64,000 nt of DNA from an uncultured Pelagibacteraceae bacterium. Its GTDB lineage: Bacteria > Pseudomonadota > Alphaproteobacteria > Pelagibacterales > Pelagibacteraceae. Shown one piece after another: positions 42,515 through 52,831 of the stretch (position 1 is its first letter; each line of letters starts with the position of its first letter). The notes below the pieces were generated by a model. It saw only the letters and a list, made by a program, of their open reading frames with translations, was not told the DNA's origin and did not search any database. The stretch is taken from positions 1-64,000 of the forward strand of contig CACBWE010000003.1 of assembly GCA_902542855.1 (NCBI GenBank). Direction: 5' to 3'. Position numbers and translations under genes: made by a program.

Positions 42515-43132
42515 ATGAACATAGAGATCAAAAAGTCAATAAAACCAGTAAATTATTTTGATGCTATTAATATACTAGAGTCAAGATTAAAGGATTTATA
42601 TGAAAATAATGAGCAGGAATTAATTTGGACTTTGGAACATAATGAAGTTTTTACTGCAGGAACATCCTATAAAGAGAATGAGATTATTGATAAATCTATT
42701 AAAATATTAGAAACAAATAGAGGTGGAAAAATTACTTACCATGGGCCAGGTCAATTAATTTGTTATTTTGTTTTAGATTTAAGGAAAAAAAAAGATATCA
42801 GAAAATTTATAAATATTATCGAAAAAACAATAATTCAAACTTTAAAATTTTATAAAATAGAAACTTTTCCAGATAAAGATAATATCGGTATATGGCATAA
42901 ATATAATGATGAGATTAAAAAAATTGCTGCAATAGGTATAAGGGTTAGTAAATGGATTGCATATCATGGATTTGCAATAAACATAAATAATGATCTAGAA
43001 AATTATAAAAAAATTATTCCATGTGGTATTTCAGATAAAGGAGTAACTAATTTAAAAAATATTTTAGATCAGGATTACTCGAATCTAGATGATATATTAA
43101 TCAAAAATTTTATTTCAAATTTGAAAATCTAA
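42515..43132 (+). CDS. lipB: octanoyltransferase LipB
   Basis: LipB transfers octanoyl from acyl carrier protein to lipoyl domains in lipoate synthesis. The 205-aa protein contains [20 protein letters not shown], the lysine motif [20 protein letters not shown], and the catalytic cysteine in IIPCGI. Its 3' end overlaps the convergent pseudouridine synthase gene by 23 bases. Confidence 0.96.
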   Translation: MNIEIKKSIKPVNYFDAINILESRLKDLYENNEQELIWTLEHNEVFTAGTSYKENEIIDKSIKILETNRGGKITYHGPGQLICYFVLDLRKKKDIRKFINIIEKTIIQTLKFYKIETFPDKDNIGIWHKYNDEIKKIAAIGIRVSKWIAYHGFAININNDLENYKKIIPCGISDKGVTNLKNILDQDYSNLDDILIKNFISNLKI

Positions 43133-44027
43133 GTCTTTTAGATTTTAAAAGTTTTTTAAAATAATCAGGTAACAATGCTGAATAAGTATGTTTTATGTCC
43201 TTAATTTTGAATTTAATTTTGTATGAATGTAGCATTAAATTTTTATTAATTCCTTTATTGTAATTTGATAATTTATATTTTGTGTCTCCAAATATAGGAT
43301 TTCCAATTGCGTATAGTTGTTTTCTTAACTGATGTTTTCGGCCAGTAATAGGTTTTAATTCTACTAAACTTGCTTCAGAATTTTTATCAATAACTTTGAA
43401 AATTGTTTTTGCTTTCTCAATTATTTTTTTTTCACCGTCATATCTAATTAAATCATCATCCCATACACCAGATTTTTTATTAATTTCACCTTGACATATA
43501 GCCAAATAAGTTTTGTGCACTTTTCTTAGTCTAAATAAAGAAGTAATCAATTGAGCGCTCTCTCTGTTTTTGGCCATAATGAAAACTCCAGAAGTATCTT
43601 TATCTAATCTATGAACGGAATATGGTTTTGTTCCATCAAAAATTTGACTTTTGGTAAAAATATCGACTAGATTTTTTTTTGATTTAGTTCCACCTTGAAC
43701 AGGTATACCTGAAGCTTTATTTAAAACTACAAAATTATCATTATTGTCAATAATTTGATCTTCATTTGATTTGATAATTTCTTTTGAGGGAGAATACTTA
43801 ATTTTTTTTTGCTGAATTGACTCCTTAAATTCAATATTAAATAAATTTATCTCATCTTTTGTTTTTACTTTAAAAGAACTTTTTACTTTCTTTTTATTAA
43901 TCTTTATTTTTCCTGTTCTTAAATATTTCTCAACTAGACCTTGAGGAATTTTTCCAATTTTTAATCTCAACCATCTGTCCAAACGCATTTCGTTACACGT
44001 TGAATCAACGATGTAAGATTTTTTCAT
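43110..44027 (-). CDS. RluC/RluD-type 23S rRNA pseudouridine synthase
   Basis: A 305-aa enzyme with an N-terminal S4 RNA-binding domain ([31 protein letters not shown]) and the catalytic aspartate in [18 protein letters not shown]. The C-terminal [20 protein letters not shown] motif is typical. The exact target uridines (955/2504/2580 for RluC) are inferred only. It lies 10 bases behind rplQ, so it may be read from the ribosomal operon. Confidence 0.92.
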   Translation of the reverse strand: MKKSYIVDSTCNEMRLDRWLRLKIGKIPQGLVEKYLRTGKIKINKKKVKSSFKVKTKDEINLFNIEFKESIQQKKIKYSPSKEIIKSNEDQIIDNNDNFVVLNKASGIPVQGGTKSKKNLVDIFTKSQIFDGTKPYSVHRLDKDTSGVFIMAKNRESAQLITSLFRLRKVHKTYLAICQGEINKKSGVWDDDLIRYDGEKKIIEKAKTIFKVIDKNSEASLVELKPITGRKHQLRKQLYAIGNPIFGDTKYKLSNYNKGINKNLMLHSYKIKFKIKDIKHTYSALLPDYFKKLLKSKRLRFSNLK

Positions 44028-44037
44028 GATCTAAGAT

Positions 44038-44481
44038 TTAAACTGTAGCTTGTTTTTTCTCTTCTGTTTTAGGAGTTTCTTTTGATGTATCTTTTTTTGG
44101 TTTATCAACTCTTTTTGCTTCAACATCTCTATCAACAAATTCAATTATTGCCATTGGAGCATTATCTCCATATCTAAACCCAGCTTTAATTATTCTTGTG
44201 TAGCCACCTTTTCTATTTTGATATCTTTTAGAAAGTGTTTTTTTAACTTTATTAGCTGATTTAATATCTTGTAGTTTGGAGACCAACATTTTGGTTGTTT
44301 GCAAAGTTTCTTTTTTACCTAATGTTATTATTTTGTCCGCTTGAGGTTTTAAAAATTTAGCTTTCGGCAAAGTGGTCTTAATCTGCTCATACTTAATTAA
44401 AGAATTCAGCATATTCTTGAGAAGGGCTTTTCTGTGCTCTGATGTTCTATTTAACTTCTTATTTGCCAAACTATGTCTCAT
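44038..44481 (-). CDS. rplQ: 50S ribosomal protein L17
   Basis: L17 binds 23S rRNA domain III near the exit tunnel. The 147-aa protein opens with [24 protein letters not shown] and ends in a charged tail of about 25 residues (Lys/Glu/Thr) beyond the usual bacterial core. It closes the alpha operon, overlapping the rpoA stop by one base. Confidence 0.98.
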   Translation of the reverse strand: MRHSLANKKLNRTSEHRKALLKNMLNSLIKYEQIKTTLPKAKFLKPQADKIITLGKKETLQTTKMLVSKLQDIKSANKVKKTLSKRYQNRKGGYTRIIKAGFRYGDNAPMAIIEFVDRDVEAKRVDKPKKDTSKETPKTEEKKQATV

Positions 44482-45509
44482 TAAATTGCTTCCTCCAATT
44501 TCTTAGACATTTCCGCAATATTGTCTGGTGGCCAATTAGGTATTTCCATTCCTAAATATAAAGACATACCAGTTAATACTTCTTTAATTTCATTTAATGA
44601 TTTTCTTCCAAAATTAGGTGTTCTTAGCATTTCACCTTCAGATTTTTGAACCAGGTCACCGATATAAATTATATTATCATTTTTTAGACAGTTCATTGAT
44701 CTAACTGATAACTCTAACTCGTCCACTTTTCTTAGTAAGTTTTTATTAAATTCAGGTTCAGTAGAAACTTCTTTTACAGGAGTTTCAACTGGCTCGTCAA
44801 AGTTTATAAACATTTTAAGCTGATCTTGAAAAATTCTAGCTGAATAAGCTACAGCATCTTCAGCAGAAATTGATCCATTAGTTTCAACTTCCATTATTAA
44901 TTTATCATAATCTAATGCTTTACCTTCTCTGGCAGTACTTACTGAATATGAAACTTTTTTAACTGGACTATAAAGTGAGTCTATAGCAATAAGGCCTAAT
45001 GGTGGCTCCTCAGGTTTATTTAGCTCTGCAGGAACATAACCTTTACCTGTATTAACATTCATCTCCATATGAAAAGTAGTATTTTCGTCTAGATTACAAA
45101 TAACTAAATCAGGATTTAAAATCTCAACATCTGTAACTGGGGCTATATCTGAAGCTTTAATTTCTCCAGGTCCTTTTGCGTCTAAAATTAATTTTTTTGT
45201 ACCCTCGGAATTACTTTTCAATGCTAAAGATTTTACGTTTAAAACGATATCGGTCACATCTTCTCTAACACCTTTTATTGAAGTGAATTCATGTAAAACT
45301 CCATCAATTTGAATTGATGTTACTGCAGCTCCTCTTATAGATGATAATAAAATCCTTCTTAGAGAATTTCCTAAAGTTAATCCGTAACCTTTTTCTAAAG
45401 GTTCAGCTACAATTTTTGCATGGGTTAAGTCATCACTTATTTGAACATCTAATTTAGATGGCTTAATTAACGACTTCCAATTTTTTACATTAACATTTTC
45501 GACTTCCAT
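44481..45509 (-). CDS. rpoA: RNA polymerase subunit alpha
   Basis: The alpha subunit dimerises to nucleate RNA polymerase and contacts UP elements. The 342-aa protein has the N-terminal assembly domain with [22 protein letters not shown] and the C-terminal domain with [20 protein letters not shown] and [14 protein letters not shown]. It lies between rpsK and rplQ with one-base overlaps on both sides. Confidence 0.98.
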   Translation of the reverse strand: MEVENVNVKNWKSLIKPSKLDVQISDDLTHAKIVAEPLEKGYGLTLGNSLRRILLSSIRGAAVTSIQIDGVLHEFTSIKGVREDVTDIVLNVKSLALKSNSEGTKKLILDAKGPGEIKASDIAPVTDVEILNPDLVICNLDENTTFHMEMNVNTGKGYVPAELNKPEEPPLGLIAIDSLYSPVKKVSYSVSTAREGKALDYDKLIMEVETNGSISAEDAVAYSARIFQDQLKMFINFDEPVETPVKEVSTEPEFNKNLLRKVDELELSVRSMNCLKNDNIIYIGDLVQKSEGEMLRTPNFGRKSLNEIKEVLTGMSLYLGMEIPNWPPDNIAEMSKKLEEAI

Positions 45510-45958
45510 TAAACTCTCCTTTTCTTTGGTGGTCTAGTTCCATTATGAGGCATAGGAGTAGTGTCTTTAATTGACAAAATCTTAAATCCTCTGGCTTGCA
45601 ATGCTCTTAGAGCTGTTTCTCTTCCTGATCCAGGTCCTTTAACTTCAACTGATAAAGTTTTCATTCCGTACTCAAGAGCTTTTGAAGCTGCAGAGTCAGC
45701 TGCTATCTGAGCAGCGTAAGGAGTTGATTTTCTTGATCCCTTAAACCCTTTTTGTCCTGCAGACGCCCATGAAATTACATTTCCATTTGTATCAGCAATA
45801 GAGATGATGGTATTATTAAATGTTGATTGCACATAAGCAATTCCATTTAAAATATTTTTCTTAACTTTCTTTTTTTTTGAGTAAGAACTTTTTACACTTT
45901 TCTTAGTAGATTTTTCTACTTTCTGATCTTTATTCTCAACCTTATCAGTCTTAGCCAT
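45509..45958 (-). CDS. rpsK: 30S ribosomal protein S11
   Basis: S11 lines the mRNA exit platform. The 149-aa protein has the typical core from [21 protein letters not shown] to the C-terminal [10 protein letters not shown]. It carries a Lys/Ser/Val-rich N-terminal extension of about 20 residues relative to the common bacterial form. Confidence 0.98.
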   Translation of the reverse strand: MAKTDKVENKDQKVEKSTKKSVKSSYSKKKKVKKNILNGIAYVQSTFNNTIISIADTNGNVISWASAGQKGFKGSRKSTPYAAQIAADSAASKALEYGMKTLSVEVKGPGSGRETALRALQARGFKILSIKDTTPMPHNGTRPPKKRRV

Positions 45959-45960
45959 AA

Positions 45961-46344
45961 CTATTTTTTAGTTGGTGTTAATTTTTTTCCAGCAATAGCG
46001 ATTGCTTTTCCTTTTCTTGTTCTAGCATTACATCTAGTTCTTTGTCCTCTAACAGGTAATTTTTTTCTATGTCTTGCTCCTCTATAACAAGCTAGATCAA
46101 TTAATCTTTTAATACTTAATGAATAATCTCTCCTTAAATCACCTTCTACTTTAAAGTTTTGATCAATATACTCTCTAATTTTTAAAATCTCATCATCTGT
46201 TAGTTCATTTACTCTTTTAGCTCTTGGAATTTCTAAAGATGAACAAATTTGCTGAGAGAATTTATCACCAATTCCATAAATATAAGTTAGACCGATATGA
46301 ACAAGTTTATTCTGTGGAATGTTTATACCTGCGATACGAGCCAT
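45961..46344 (-). CDS. rpsM: 30S ribosomal protein S13
   Basis: S13 bridges the 30S head to the 50S subunit. The 127-aa protein begins [26 protein letters not shown] and has the basic [25 protein letters not shown] tail. A 55-base gap separates it from adk upstream. rpmJ (L36), often found between secY and rpsM, is not present here. Confidence 0.98.
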   Translation of the reverse strand: MARIAGINIPQNKLVHIGLTYIYGIGDKFSQQICSSLEIPRAKRVNELTDDEILKIREYIDQNFKVEGDLRRDYSLSIKRLIDLACYRGARHRKKLPVRGQRTRCNARTRKGKAIAIAGKKLTPTKK

Positions 46345-46399
46345 AATTTTTGTGATAAATTGTGCCTTTTATATAAGAAGATTAATCAAAGTCAACGTC

Positions 46400-46963
46400 T
46401 TATACATTGATAAAAGCGTCTATTTTCCTTGTTATTTCCTCAATTTCTAAGCTTCCATCAATCTCTTTAAAATTTGGATTCTCAGAGAAGAAATTTAGAA
46501 CTGGTTGGGTTGTTTTCATGTATTTCTCATACCTTGCAACTATTGTATGAGTATCATCATCAGACCTATTTTCTATAATTTTTCTCTTCTCAAGTCTTTT
46601 GAGAATTGTTTCTTTATCTACGTTTAGAAATAAAATTAAATCTATGCTCTGATTTGAATTTTTTAGTAGCACTTCTAATTTTTTAGCCTGGCTTAATGAT
46701 CGAGGATATCCATCAAAGATTAAGTTATTTTTTTTTTGAGGATCAGATATTAAATTTTCTATAAGTTTGTTAACAATATCATCACTTATAAATTTTCCAT
46801 TCTTCATGTCATTGGTTATTGCTTTACCAATGTCTGAATTTTTTTTAATTTCTTCTCTTAAAAGATCACCAGTTGAAATTTGAAAAGCATTTAATTTGTT
46901 TACAAGATATTTAGACTGAGTACCTTTTCCAGCACCAGGAGGTCCAAATAAAATTATATTCAC
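46400..46963 (-). CDS. adk: adenylate kinase (short-lid form)
   Basis: Adk interconverts ATP, AMP and ADP. The 187-aa protein starts at GTG directly after the secY stop. It shows the P-loop GPPGAGKGTQ, the AMP site ISTGDLLRE, and FDGYPRSLSQA. The LID is short (EKRKIIENRSDDD) with no zinc-binding cysteines, so this is the short variant rather than the 214-residue enterobacterial form. Confidence 0.97.
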   Translation of the reverse strand: MNIILFGPPGAGKGTQSKYLVNKLNAFQISTGDLLREEIKKNSDIGKAITNDMKNGKFISDDIVNKLIENLISDPQKKNNLIFDGYPRSLSQAKKLEVLLKNSNQSIDLILFLNVDKETILKRLEKRKIIENRSDDDTHTIVARYEKYMKTTQPVLNFFSENPNFKEIDGSLEIEEITRKIDAFINV

Positions 46964-48244
46964 TTACTTACCAAATTTTGTTTTTTTAATCAGTTGTTCG
47001 TATTGTGAACTCATTAATCTTGTTTGTATTTGTGTTACAGTATCGATAGCTACTACAACAACAATTAGTATAGATGCACCACCTAAATAAAAAGGTATTG
47101 GATAGTTTGCAATTAAAAATTCTGGCATCAAACAAACTAGAGTTAAATATAGAGCACCAATAGTAGTCAATTTTGTTGAAATATTCTCAATATACAAAGC
47201 AGTACTTTCACCTGGTCTAATTCCTGGCACAAATCCTCCATACTTTCTAAGATTCTCGGCAGTTTCAGTTGGATTGAATGTAATAGAGGTGTAAAAAAAA
47301 GTAAAAAATATTATACCTGATGCATATAACAACATATAAAGAGGTTGTCCCTGAGTAAAATAAGAGCTCAAGTTTAAAAATGTTTCATTATTAGAAAATG
47401 AAAAATTTGAGAATGTTATTGGTAGTAATAGAAGTGCAGATGCAAAAATTGCAGGAATTACTCCAGCCTGATTTATTTTTAAAGGTAAATGTGATGACTC
47501 TCCTCCATACATTTTGTTACCCATTTGTCTTTTTGGATAATTTATAAGAATTTTTCTTAATGCTCTCTCCATAAAAACTACAAAAAGAATTGTTAATATT
47601 AATAGAACAAATATAGCAAGGATCATAAATGTTGAGACTGCACCCGTTCTACCTAATTCAAAAGTTGTAACTAAGGCTCTTGGTATTTCAGCTACGATAC
47701 CAGCAAAAATTATTAAAGATATACCGTTACCAATTCCTCTTTGAGTAATTTGCTCACCTAACCACATTAAAAATATTGTTCCTGCAACAATAGTTGTAAC
47801 AGTAGTTATTTTAAAAAAGGCTCCTGGATTAATTACTAAGTCAGCTGATGACTCTAAACCAACAGATAAACCATATCCTTGAACTGTTGCAAGTAATACT
47901 GTTCCATATCTAGTGATTTGTGTAATTTTAGCTCTTCCTGTCTCACCTTGGGACTTTAGGTTTTTAAAATAGTCAGAAACCCCTGTTAAAAGTTGTACAA
48001 TAATTGCAGAGGAAATGTAGGGCATTATACCTAATGCAAATATCGCCATTCTACTAACTGCACCTCCCGCAAAAACATTAAACATGCCTAGCAATCCCTT
48101 TTGATTACCTTCCATCATAATTTTCAATTGCTCAGGGTCTATACCTGGTAAAGGTACAAAAGTTCCAAATCTATAAACGGCTAATATTAAAATAGTAAAT
48201 ATAATTCTATTTCTTAAATCATTTGTTGATGATGATGCGCTCAT
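46964..48244 (-). CDS. secY: preprotein translocase subunit SecY
   Basis: SecY is the ten-span protein-conducting channel of the inner membrane. The 426-aa protein begins with a short cytosolic segment and DLRNRIIFTILILAVYRFG, has the plug-region pattern LLGMFNVFAGGAVSRMAIFALGIMPYISSAII, and the GIGNGISLIIF signature. Its heavy use here fits the many exported proteins in the accessory block. It sits between rplO and adk. Confidence 0.98.
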   Translation of the reverse strand: MSASSSTNDLRNRIIFTILILAVYRFGTFVPLPGIDPEQLKIMMEGNQKGLLGMFNVFAGGAVSRMAIFALGIMPYISSAIIVQLLTGVSDYFKNLKSQGETGRAKITQITRYGTVLLATVQGYGLSVGLESSADLVINPGAFFKITTVTTIVAGTIFLMWLGEQITQRGIGNGISLIIFAGIVAEIPRALVTTFELGRTGAVSTFMILAIFVLLILTILFVVFMERALRKILINYPKRQMGNKMYGGESSHLPLKINQAGVIPAIFASALLLLPITFSNFSFSNNETFLNLSSYFTQGQPLYMLLYASGIIFFTFFYTSITFNPTETAENLRKYGGFVPGIRPGESTALYIENISTKLTTIGALYLTLVCLMPEFLIANYPIPFYLGGASILIVVVVAIDTVTQIQTRLMSSQYEQLIKKTKFGK

Positions 48245-48253
48245 ATAAACAAA

Positions 48254-48706
48254 CTATTTTTTTAATTGAATAGATCCACCAATTTTTTCTAGTTTTTCTA
48301 TTGCTGATTTAGAGGCCAGGTCAGCTTCAATATTAATTTTATCTTTTACTTCCCCAGATCCTAAAATTTTTAATTTTTTTGAGTTTTTATTTATTAATTT
48401 AAGTTTTTTTAATAATTCTGAGTTCAATACTTCATTTGGATTAATATTTTTTTTGTCTATATAAGATTGAATTTTATCAAGATTTAAAATTGCAACACTC
48501 TCACTTGATATTGGATTAAAACCCCTTTTTGGAAGTCTTCTATATAATGGCATTTGACCACCTTCAAAACTTTTAATAGCCACACCAGATCTTGATTTTT
48601 GACCTTTAACACCTCTACCTGATGTTTTCCCTTTTCCAGAACCAATTCCTCTTCCAACTCTTATTTTAGATTTTTTGATTTTTTCTCTATTATTTAAAGT
48701 AATCAT
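48254..48706 (-). CDS. rplO: 50S ribosomal protein L15
   Basis: L15 threads its N-terminal tail into 23S rRNA. The 150-aa protein has the basic glycine-rich tail VGRGIGSGKGKTSGRGVKGQ and FEGGQMPLYRRLPKRGF. It overlaps rpsE by one base with no rpmD between, although rpmD (L30) is at this position in most proteobacteria. Confidence 0.98.
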   Translation of the reverse strand: MITLNNREKIKKSKIRVGRGIGSGKGKTSGRGVKGQKSRSGVAIKSFEGGQMPLYRRLPKRGFNPISSESVAILNLDKIQSYIDKKNINPNEVLNSELLKKLKLINKNSKKLKILGSGEVKDKINIEADLASKSAIEKLEKIGGSIQLKK

Positions 48707-49221
48707 TATCCTCTTTTTTCAATTATTTCAGAAATTTTTTTATTTCTAATTGCTGATATTTGTTTTGGTGAACTTTGTTTCATCAACGCTTTCATTGTAG
48801 CTCTAATAACATTGTGAGCATTAGAAGTTCCCATAGATTTTGCAACAATATCTTTTACTCCTAAAACTTCACAAACTGCCCTAACAGGACCACCTGCAAT
48901 AATACCTGTACCCTTAGAAGCAGCTCTTAGCACTATTCTACCCGAGCCATCTTTTGCCCTAACATCATGATGTATCGTTCTACCTTCTCTTAATGGTATA
49001 TGAGTAAGTTTTCTTCTTGCCATCTCATTTGCCTTTTTTATAGCATCAGGTACTTGTTTAGCTTTTGCGTGAGCAACACCAATTTTACCTGCTTGATTTC
49101 CAACAACTACAAGTGCTGAAAATCCAAATCTTCTTCCACCTTTAACAACTTTAGTAATACGATTTATGTGGACTAATTTTTCTAATATATCGTCAGTTTT
49201 TTTATCTTTTAAATTTTCCAT
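48706..49221 (-). CDS. rpsE: 30S ribosomal protein S5
   Basis: S5 acts in decoding fidelity and mRNA unwinding at the entry site. The 171-aa protein shows LVHINRITKVVKGGRRFGFSALVVVG in the dsRBD-like domain and the GTGIIAGGPVRAVCE motif. It directly follows rplR and precedes rplO. Confidence 0.98.
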   Translation of the reverse strand: MENLKDKKTDDILEKLVHINRITKVVKGGRRFGFSALVVVGNQAGKIGVAHAKAKQVPDAIKKANEMARRKLTHIPLREGRTIHHDVRAKDGSGRIVLRAASKGTGIIAGGPVRAVCEVLGVKDIVAKSMGTSNAHNVIRATMKALMKQSSPKQISAIRNKKISEIIEKRG

Positions 49222-49223
49222 AA

Positions 49224-49580
49224 TTAAAATTCCATTCCGTTTTTTCTTAAAGTTTCTGCAAAAATTTTAATTCTACCGTGATATTTGTAAGAACCTCTAT
49301 CAAAGTAAATTTTAGTTATTTTTTTCTCATGAGCTTTTTTAGCTAATTTTTGAGCAACCAATTTAGATAATTCTGTTTTATTAATTTTATCACCTGATTT
49401 AAGATCTTTTTCTATAGATGAAGCTGATAACAAAGTTATTTTTTTTGTATCATCTATTATTTGAGCTGAAATATTTTTTGATGATCTAGAAATACTTAAT
49501 CTAAATCTGTCTTTTGGAGCTACACTTTTAACTTTATTGCTAACTCTAAATCTTTTTCTGATACTAGTGTTAAGTTTCAT
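49224..49580 (-). CDS. rplR: 50S ribosomal protein L18
   Basis: L18 binds 5S rRNA. The 118-aa protein has [20 protein letters not shown] and the C-terminal [27 protein letters not shown], the standard ending. It overlaps rplF by one base. Confidence 0.97.
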   Translation of the reverse strand: MKLNTSIRKRFRVSNKVKSVAPKDRFRLSISRSSKNISAQIIDDTKKITLLSASSIEKDLKSGDKINKTELSKLVAQKLAKKAHEKKITKIYFDRGSYKYHGRIKIFAETLRKNGMEF

Positions 49581-50119
49581 TACTTTTTCTTTCCCTCTTT
49601 TTTAAGAACATATTGACCTTTTTCTCGAACACCTTTCCCTTTATATGGTTCGATTTTTCTTAATGTTTTAATTTTAGATACAACTTCACCAACTAGTTGC
49701 TTGTCAGAGCCTGTGATTTTTAATGATGTTTGTTTTTCAACAGCAATTTTAATACCCTCTGGAATATCAAAATTAATATCGTGACTATAACCCAATTGTA
49801 AATTTAACTGATTTCCTTTTAACGCTGCTCTGTAACCAACACCAACTAATTCTAAAGTTTTTTCATAACCTGTACTTGATCCTATTACAGCGTTATAAAT
49901 TAAACTTCTATTCATTCCCCAAAGTCTTTTTGAGTTTTGATCTACTTTTTTTGGTTTGATTGAAATTTCTTTTCCTTCTATTATATCTAAATTAAACATA
50001 TCTAGATCAACATTAATTGATTTTTTTCCAAGAGGTCCCTCAATATTTATAATATTGCCAGCTAAAGCAACTTTAACTTTTTCAGGGATCGATATATTTA
50101 TTTTACCAATTTTAGACAT
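49580..50119 (-). CDS. rplF: 50S ribosomal protein L6
   Basis: L6 sits at the base of the stalk near the factor-binding site. The 179-aa protein has the two-fold RNA-binding fold, with [24 protein letters not shown] in the first half and [19 protein letters not shown] in the second. It overlaps rpsH by one base. Confidence 0.98.
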   Translation of the reverse strand: MSKIGKINISIPEKVKVALAGNIINIEGPLGKKSINVDLDMFNLDIIEGKEISIKPKKVDQNSKRLWGMNRSLIYNAVIGSSTGYEKTLELVGVGYRAALKGNQLNLQLGYSHDINFDIPEGIKIAVEKQTSLKITGSDKQLVGEVVSKIKTLRKIEPYKGKGVREKGQYVLKKEGKKK

Positions 50120-50514
50120 TAAAATACCTTACAAATTATTTCGCCACCAACTTTCTGTTTTCTAGCATCTATATCAGTCATTACTCCTTTTGGAGTTGAA
50201 ACAATAGCAATTCCTAAACCATTATTTATTTTAGGCAAACTATCAGCAGATGAAAAAATTCTTCTCCCAGGTTTTGATACTCTTTCAAAAGCACTAATTA
50301 CAGGGTTACCAGAATGATACTTAAGTTCTAATGATAGCATTGGTTTTTTTTCTTCTGAACTTACTTTAAAGTCTTTTATAAAACCTTCATTTTTAAGTAT
50401 ATCAGCAATTTTTGTTTTAAAATTAGATGACGGTAATTCTACTTTTTTATGATTTCTAGCTTGAGCGTTCTTCACTCTTGCAATCATATCTCCTATTGGG
50501 TCACTTAAACTCAT
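50119..50514 (-). CDS. rpsH: 30S ribosomal protein S8
   Basis: S8 is a primary binder of 16S rRNA central domain and, in E. coli, the translational repressor of the spc operon. The 131-aa protein begins MSLSDPIGDMIARVKNAQ and ends with the signature GLGIAIVSTPKGVMTDIDARKQKVGGEIICKVF. Confidence 0.98.
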   Translation of the reverse strand: MSLSDPIGDMIARVKNAQARNHKKVELPSSNFKTKIADILKNEGFIKDFKVSSEEKKPMLSLELKYHSGNPVISAFERVSKPGRRIFSSADSLPKINNGLGIAIVSTPKGVMTDIDARKQKVGGEIICKVF

Positions 50515-50525
50515 ACTTTTCCTTT

Positions 50526-50831
50526 CTACCAGCTAGATTTAACTAAACCAGGTATCTTTCCTTGTAATCCTAATTGTCTTAATGCAATTCTTGAAATCTT
50601 TAATTTTCTGTAAACACCATGAGGTCTTCCAGTAATTTCACATCTATTCATAACTCTAATCTTTGCAGAGTTTCTTGGTAATTTTGATAATTTTTGCTGC
50701 GCTTTAAATCTTTCTTCTAATGGAAGCTTTTTATTCATTATAATTTTCTTTAATGCTTGTCTTTTTTTATAAAGCCTATCTGAAAGCTTAATTCTTTTTT
50801 TATTTTTATTAACAGCGCTTAACTTTGCCAT
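50526..50831 (-). CDS. rpsN: 30S ribosomal protein S14 (zinc-free form)
   Basis: S14 helps assemble the 30S head. The 101-aa protein is the long, zinc-independent form, with only one cysteine in NRCEITGRPHGVYRKLKISRI and no CxxC pairs. It ends in GLVKSSW as in most proteobacteria. Confidence 0.97.
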   Translation of the reverse strand: MAKLSAVNKNKKRIKLSDRLYKKRQALKKIIMNKKLPLEERFKAQQKLSKLPRNSAKIRVMNRCEITGRPHGVYRKLKISRIALRQLGLQGKIPGLVKSSW

Positions 50832-50833
50832 AT

Positions 50834-51388
50834 TTAATTATCTCCTTTTTTAGTAAATGGAAAATTCATCTTCTCTAGTAACGCTAAACTATGTTCTTTA
50901 TTGATAGCTTTAATTACTATTATTATATCTAAACCTCTAACTTTATCTGCTCTATCAAAGCTTACTTCTGGGAATATAATATGCTCTTTAATTCCAAATG
51001 TATAATTACCAAATTTATCAAAGCCTTTTGGTGACAAACCTCTAAAATCTTTAATTCTTGGTAATGCAATATTCACTAATCTGTCTAAAAATTCATACAT
51101 TCTATTTTTTCTTAATGTTACCTTTAAACCAGCATTTGATCCTTTTCTTGTTTTAAAATTTGCTACTGATTTTTTAAATTTAGTTGTCACTGGTTTTTGT
51201 CCAGTAATTTTAGCCATATCTTCTTCGCATGATTTTAAAATCTTAGAGTCTGTAGCATCTAAACCAAGACCCATATTTAAAACAACTTTCTCAATTCTTG
51301 GAGCCATATAAATATTTTTAAAACCAAACTGATCTTTTAATGCAGGCTGAATTTCTTTATTGAATATTTCTTTTAATCTTGGTGTCAT
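50834..51388 (-). CDS. rplE: 50S ribosomal protein L5
   Basis: L5 binds 5S rRNA and contacts P-site tRNA. The 184-aa protein has PRIEKVVLNMGLGLDATDSK, TKFKKSVANFKTRKG and the IFPEVSFDRADKVRGLDIII segment. It overlaps rplX by one base. Confidence 0.98.
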   Translation of the reverse strand: MTPRLKEIFNKEIQPALKDQFGFKNIYMAPRIEKVVLNMGLGLDATDSKILKSCEEDMAKITGQKPVTTKFKKSVANFKTRKGSNAGLKVTLRKNRMYEFLDRLVNIALPRIKDFRGLSPKGFDKFGNYTFGIKEHIIFPEVSFDRADKVRGLDIIIVIKAINKEHSLALLEKMNFPFTKKGDN

Positions 51389-51633
51389 TATTTTTTAGCC
51401 TCTTTCTTCTTAGCCGCTTTTTCATCAATTAGTTTTAAGTTAGAAATATGAATAAAACTTTCCTTTGGAAAAATTCCACCTTTTTTCTCTTTTGTTGTTT
51501 TAACGTGTTTTTTAACCATGTTTATTTCTTTAACTTTAGCTCTGTTATTAACTCTATCAATTTCAATAACTTCACCTTCTTTTTTTTTATCTTTCCCAGT
51601 TAAAACTCTTACTTTCAAACCTTTTTTAATCAT
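51388..51633 (-). CDS. rplX: 50S ribosomal protein L24
   Basis: L24 initiates 50S assembly. The 81-aa protein has the KOW motif [19 protein letters not shown] and the [21 protein letters not shown] segment. It is about 20 residues shorter than the common 104-residue form, having lost the C-terminal part. Confidence 0.96.
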   Translation of the reverse strand: MIKKGLKVRVLTGKDKKKEGEVIEIDRVNNRAKVKEINMVKKHVKTTKEKKGGIFPKESFIHISNLKLIDEKAAKKKEAKK

Positions 51634-52001
51634 TATAAAACCTCCGGTGCTAAAGAAATAATTTTCATTTGACCTCTACTTCTTAGTTCTCTTGTAACTG
51701 GGCCAAAAATTCTTGTTCCTACTGGCTCCCCTTTGTCATCAACTAAGACAGCAGCATTATTATCAAATCTTACTTTAGAACCATCATTTCTGTGAATTCC
51801 CTTTTTAACCCTTACAACTACAGCTTTATGGACAGATCCTTTTTTAACTTTTCCTTTGGGTATCGCCTCTTTAACTGCAATTACAATTGTATCACCAATA
51901 CTAGCGTATCTTCTTTTTGATCCACCTAGAACTTTAATGCACTCAATTCTTTTTGCACCAGTATTATCAGCTACTTGTAATTCTGTTTGAACACCAATCA
52001 T
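51633..52001 (-). CDS. rplN: 50S ribosomal protein L14
   Basis: L14 contacts 16S rRNA in an intersubunit bridge. The 122-aa protein begins [27 protein letters not shown] and includes [26 protein letters not shown], the family signature. It overlaps both neighbours by one base. Confidence 0.98.
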   Translation of the reverse strand: MIGVQTELQVADNTGAKRIECIKVLGGSKRRYASIGDTIVIAVKEAIPKGKVKKGSVHKAVVVRVKKGIHRNDGSKVRFDNNAAVLVDDKGEPVGTRIFGPVTRELRSRGQMKIISLAPEVL

Positions 52002-52237
52002 TACTTTGTACTCTCCATAACTTGAAATTTTTTATTTTTAGAAAAAGGTTTACTCTCAATAATTGAAACTTTGTCACCAGTTTTGAACTTATTATTTTCA
52101 TCATGAGCGTTATAGTTTTTTCTTACTCTGACTACTTTTTTTAGAACTGGGTGAGAATATTTACGTTCTACCATAACAGTAACTGTTTTATTTGGTTTAT
52201 CGCTTATAACTACACCTGTAAGTATTTTTTTAGGCAT
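52001..52237 (-). CDS. rpsQ: 30S ribosomal protein S17
   Basis: S17 is a primary 16S rRNA binder. The 78-aa protein has the OB-fold patterns [29 protein letters not shown] and [18 protein letters not shown]. Its start overlaps rpmC by eight bases. Confidence 0.97.
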   Translation of the reverse strand: MPKKILTGVVISDKPNKTVTVMVERKYSHPVLKKVVRVRKNYNAHDENNKFKTGDKVSIIESKPFSKNKKFQVMESTK

Positions 52238-52421
52238 TTGCTTTTCCTTTTAAAATTGTTTTTAATCTTGCTATTGTTTTTCTAGTTTCCCCAATTTTAG
52301 CTGGGTTTGTTACTTGTGAATTCATTTTTTGAAATCTGAAATTAAAAAGATCTTTTTTAAGCTTATCTATGTTCTTCACAATTTCATCCTTTGATAATTT
52401 TTTAATTTCTTGTTTTTTCAT
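52230..52421 (-). CDS. rpmC: 50S ribosomal protein L29
   Basis: L29 lies at the polypeptide exit and helps dock chaperones and SRP. The 63-aa two-helix protein has [33 protein letters not shown], the normal family pattern. It overlaps rplP by one base. Confidence 0.96.
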   Translation of the reverse strand: MKKQEIKKLSKDEIVKNIDKLKKDLFNFRFQKMNSQVTNPAKIGETRKTIARLKTILKGKANA

Positions 52422-52831
52422 TATGCAAATCTCTTAATTGTTTTGGTCTTAATAGGTAATTTTGCTGACGCTTTGTATAAAGCTTCTTTTGCAATTTGTT
52501 CAGAAACACCGTCAACTTCAAATAATATTCTTCCTGGTTTTACTCTGCATGCAAAGTACTCAGGTGAACCCTTTCCTTTACCCATTCTGACTTCAATTGG
52601 TTTTTTCGAAACTGGTATATTTGGAAATATTCTTGTCCAAACTCTTCCTTGTCTTTTCATGTGTCTTGTTAAAGCAACTCTTGCGGCTTCAATTTGTTTT
52701 CCGGTAACTCTTTCAGGCTGTAAAGCTTTTAATGCGTAAGCACCATAATTAATAGTGCTTGCTCTAGTAGCAGTACCATGAATTCTGCCTTTATGAGCTT
52801 TCCTCCATTTTGTTCTTACTGGTTGAAGCAT
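52421..52831 (-). CDS. rplP: 50S ribosomal protein L16
   Basis: L16 shapes the A-site tRNA pocket. The 136-aa protein begins [19 protein letters not shown] and contains [29 protein letters not shown] and the [23 protein letters not shown] motif. It overlaps rpsC by one base. Confidence 0.98.
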   Translation of the reverse strand: MLQPVRTKWRKAHKGRIHGTATRASTINYGAYALKALQPERVTGKQIEAARVALTRHMKRQGRVWTRIFPNIPVSKKPIEVRMGKGKGSPEYFACRVKPGRILFEVDGVSEQIAKEALYKASAKLPIKTKTIKRFA

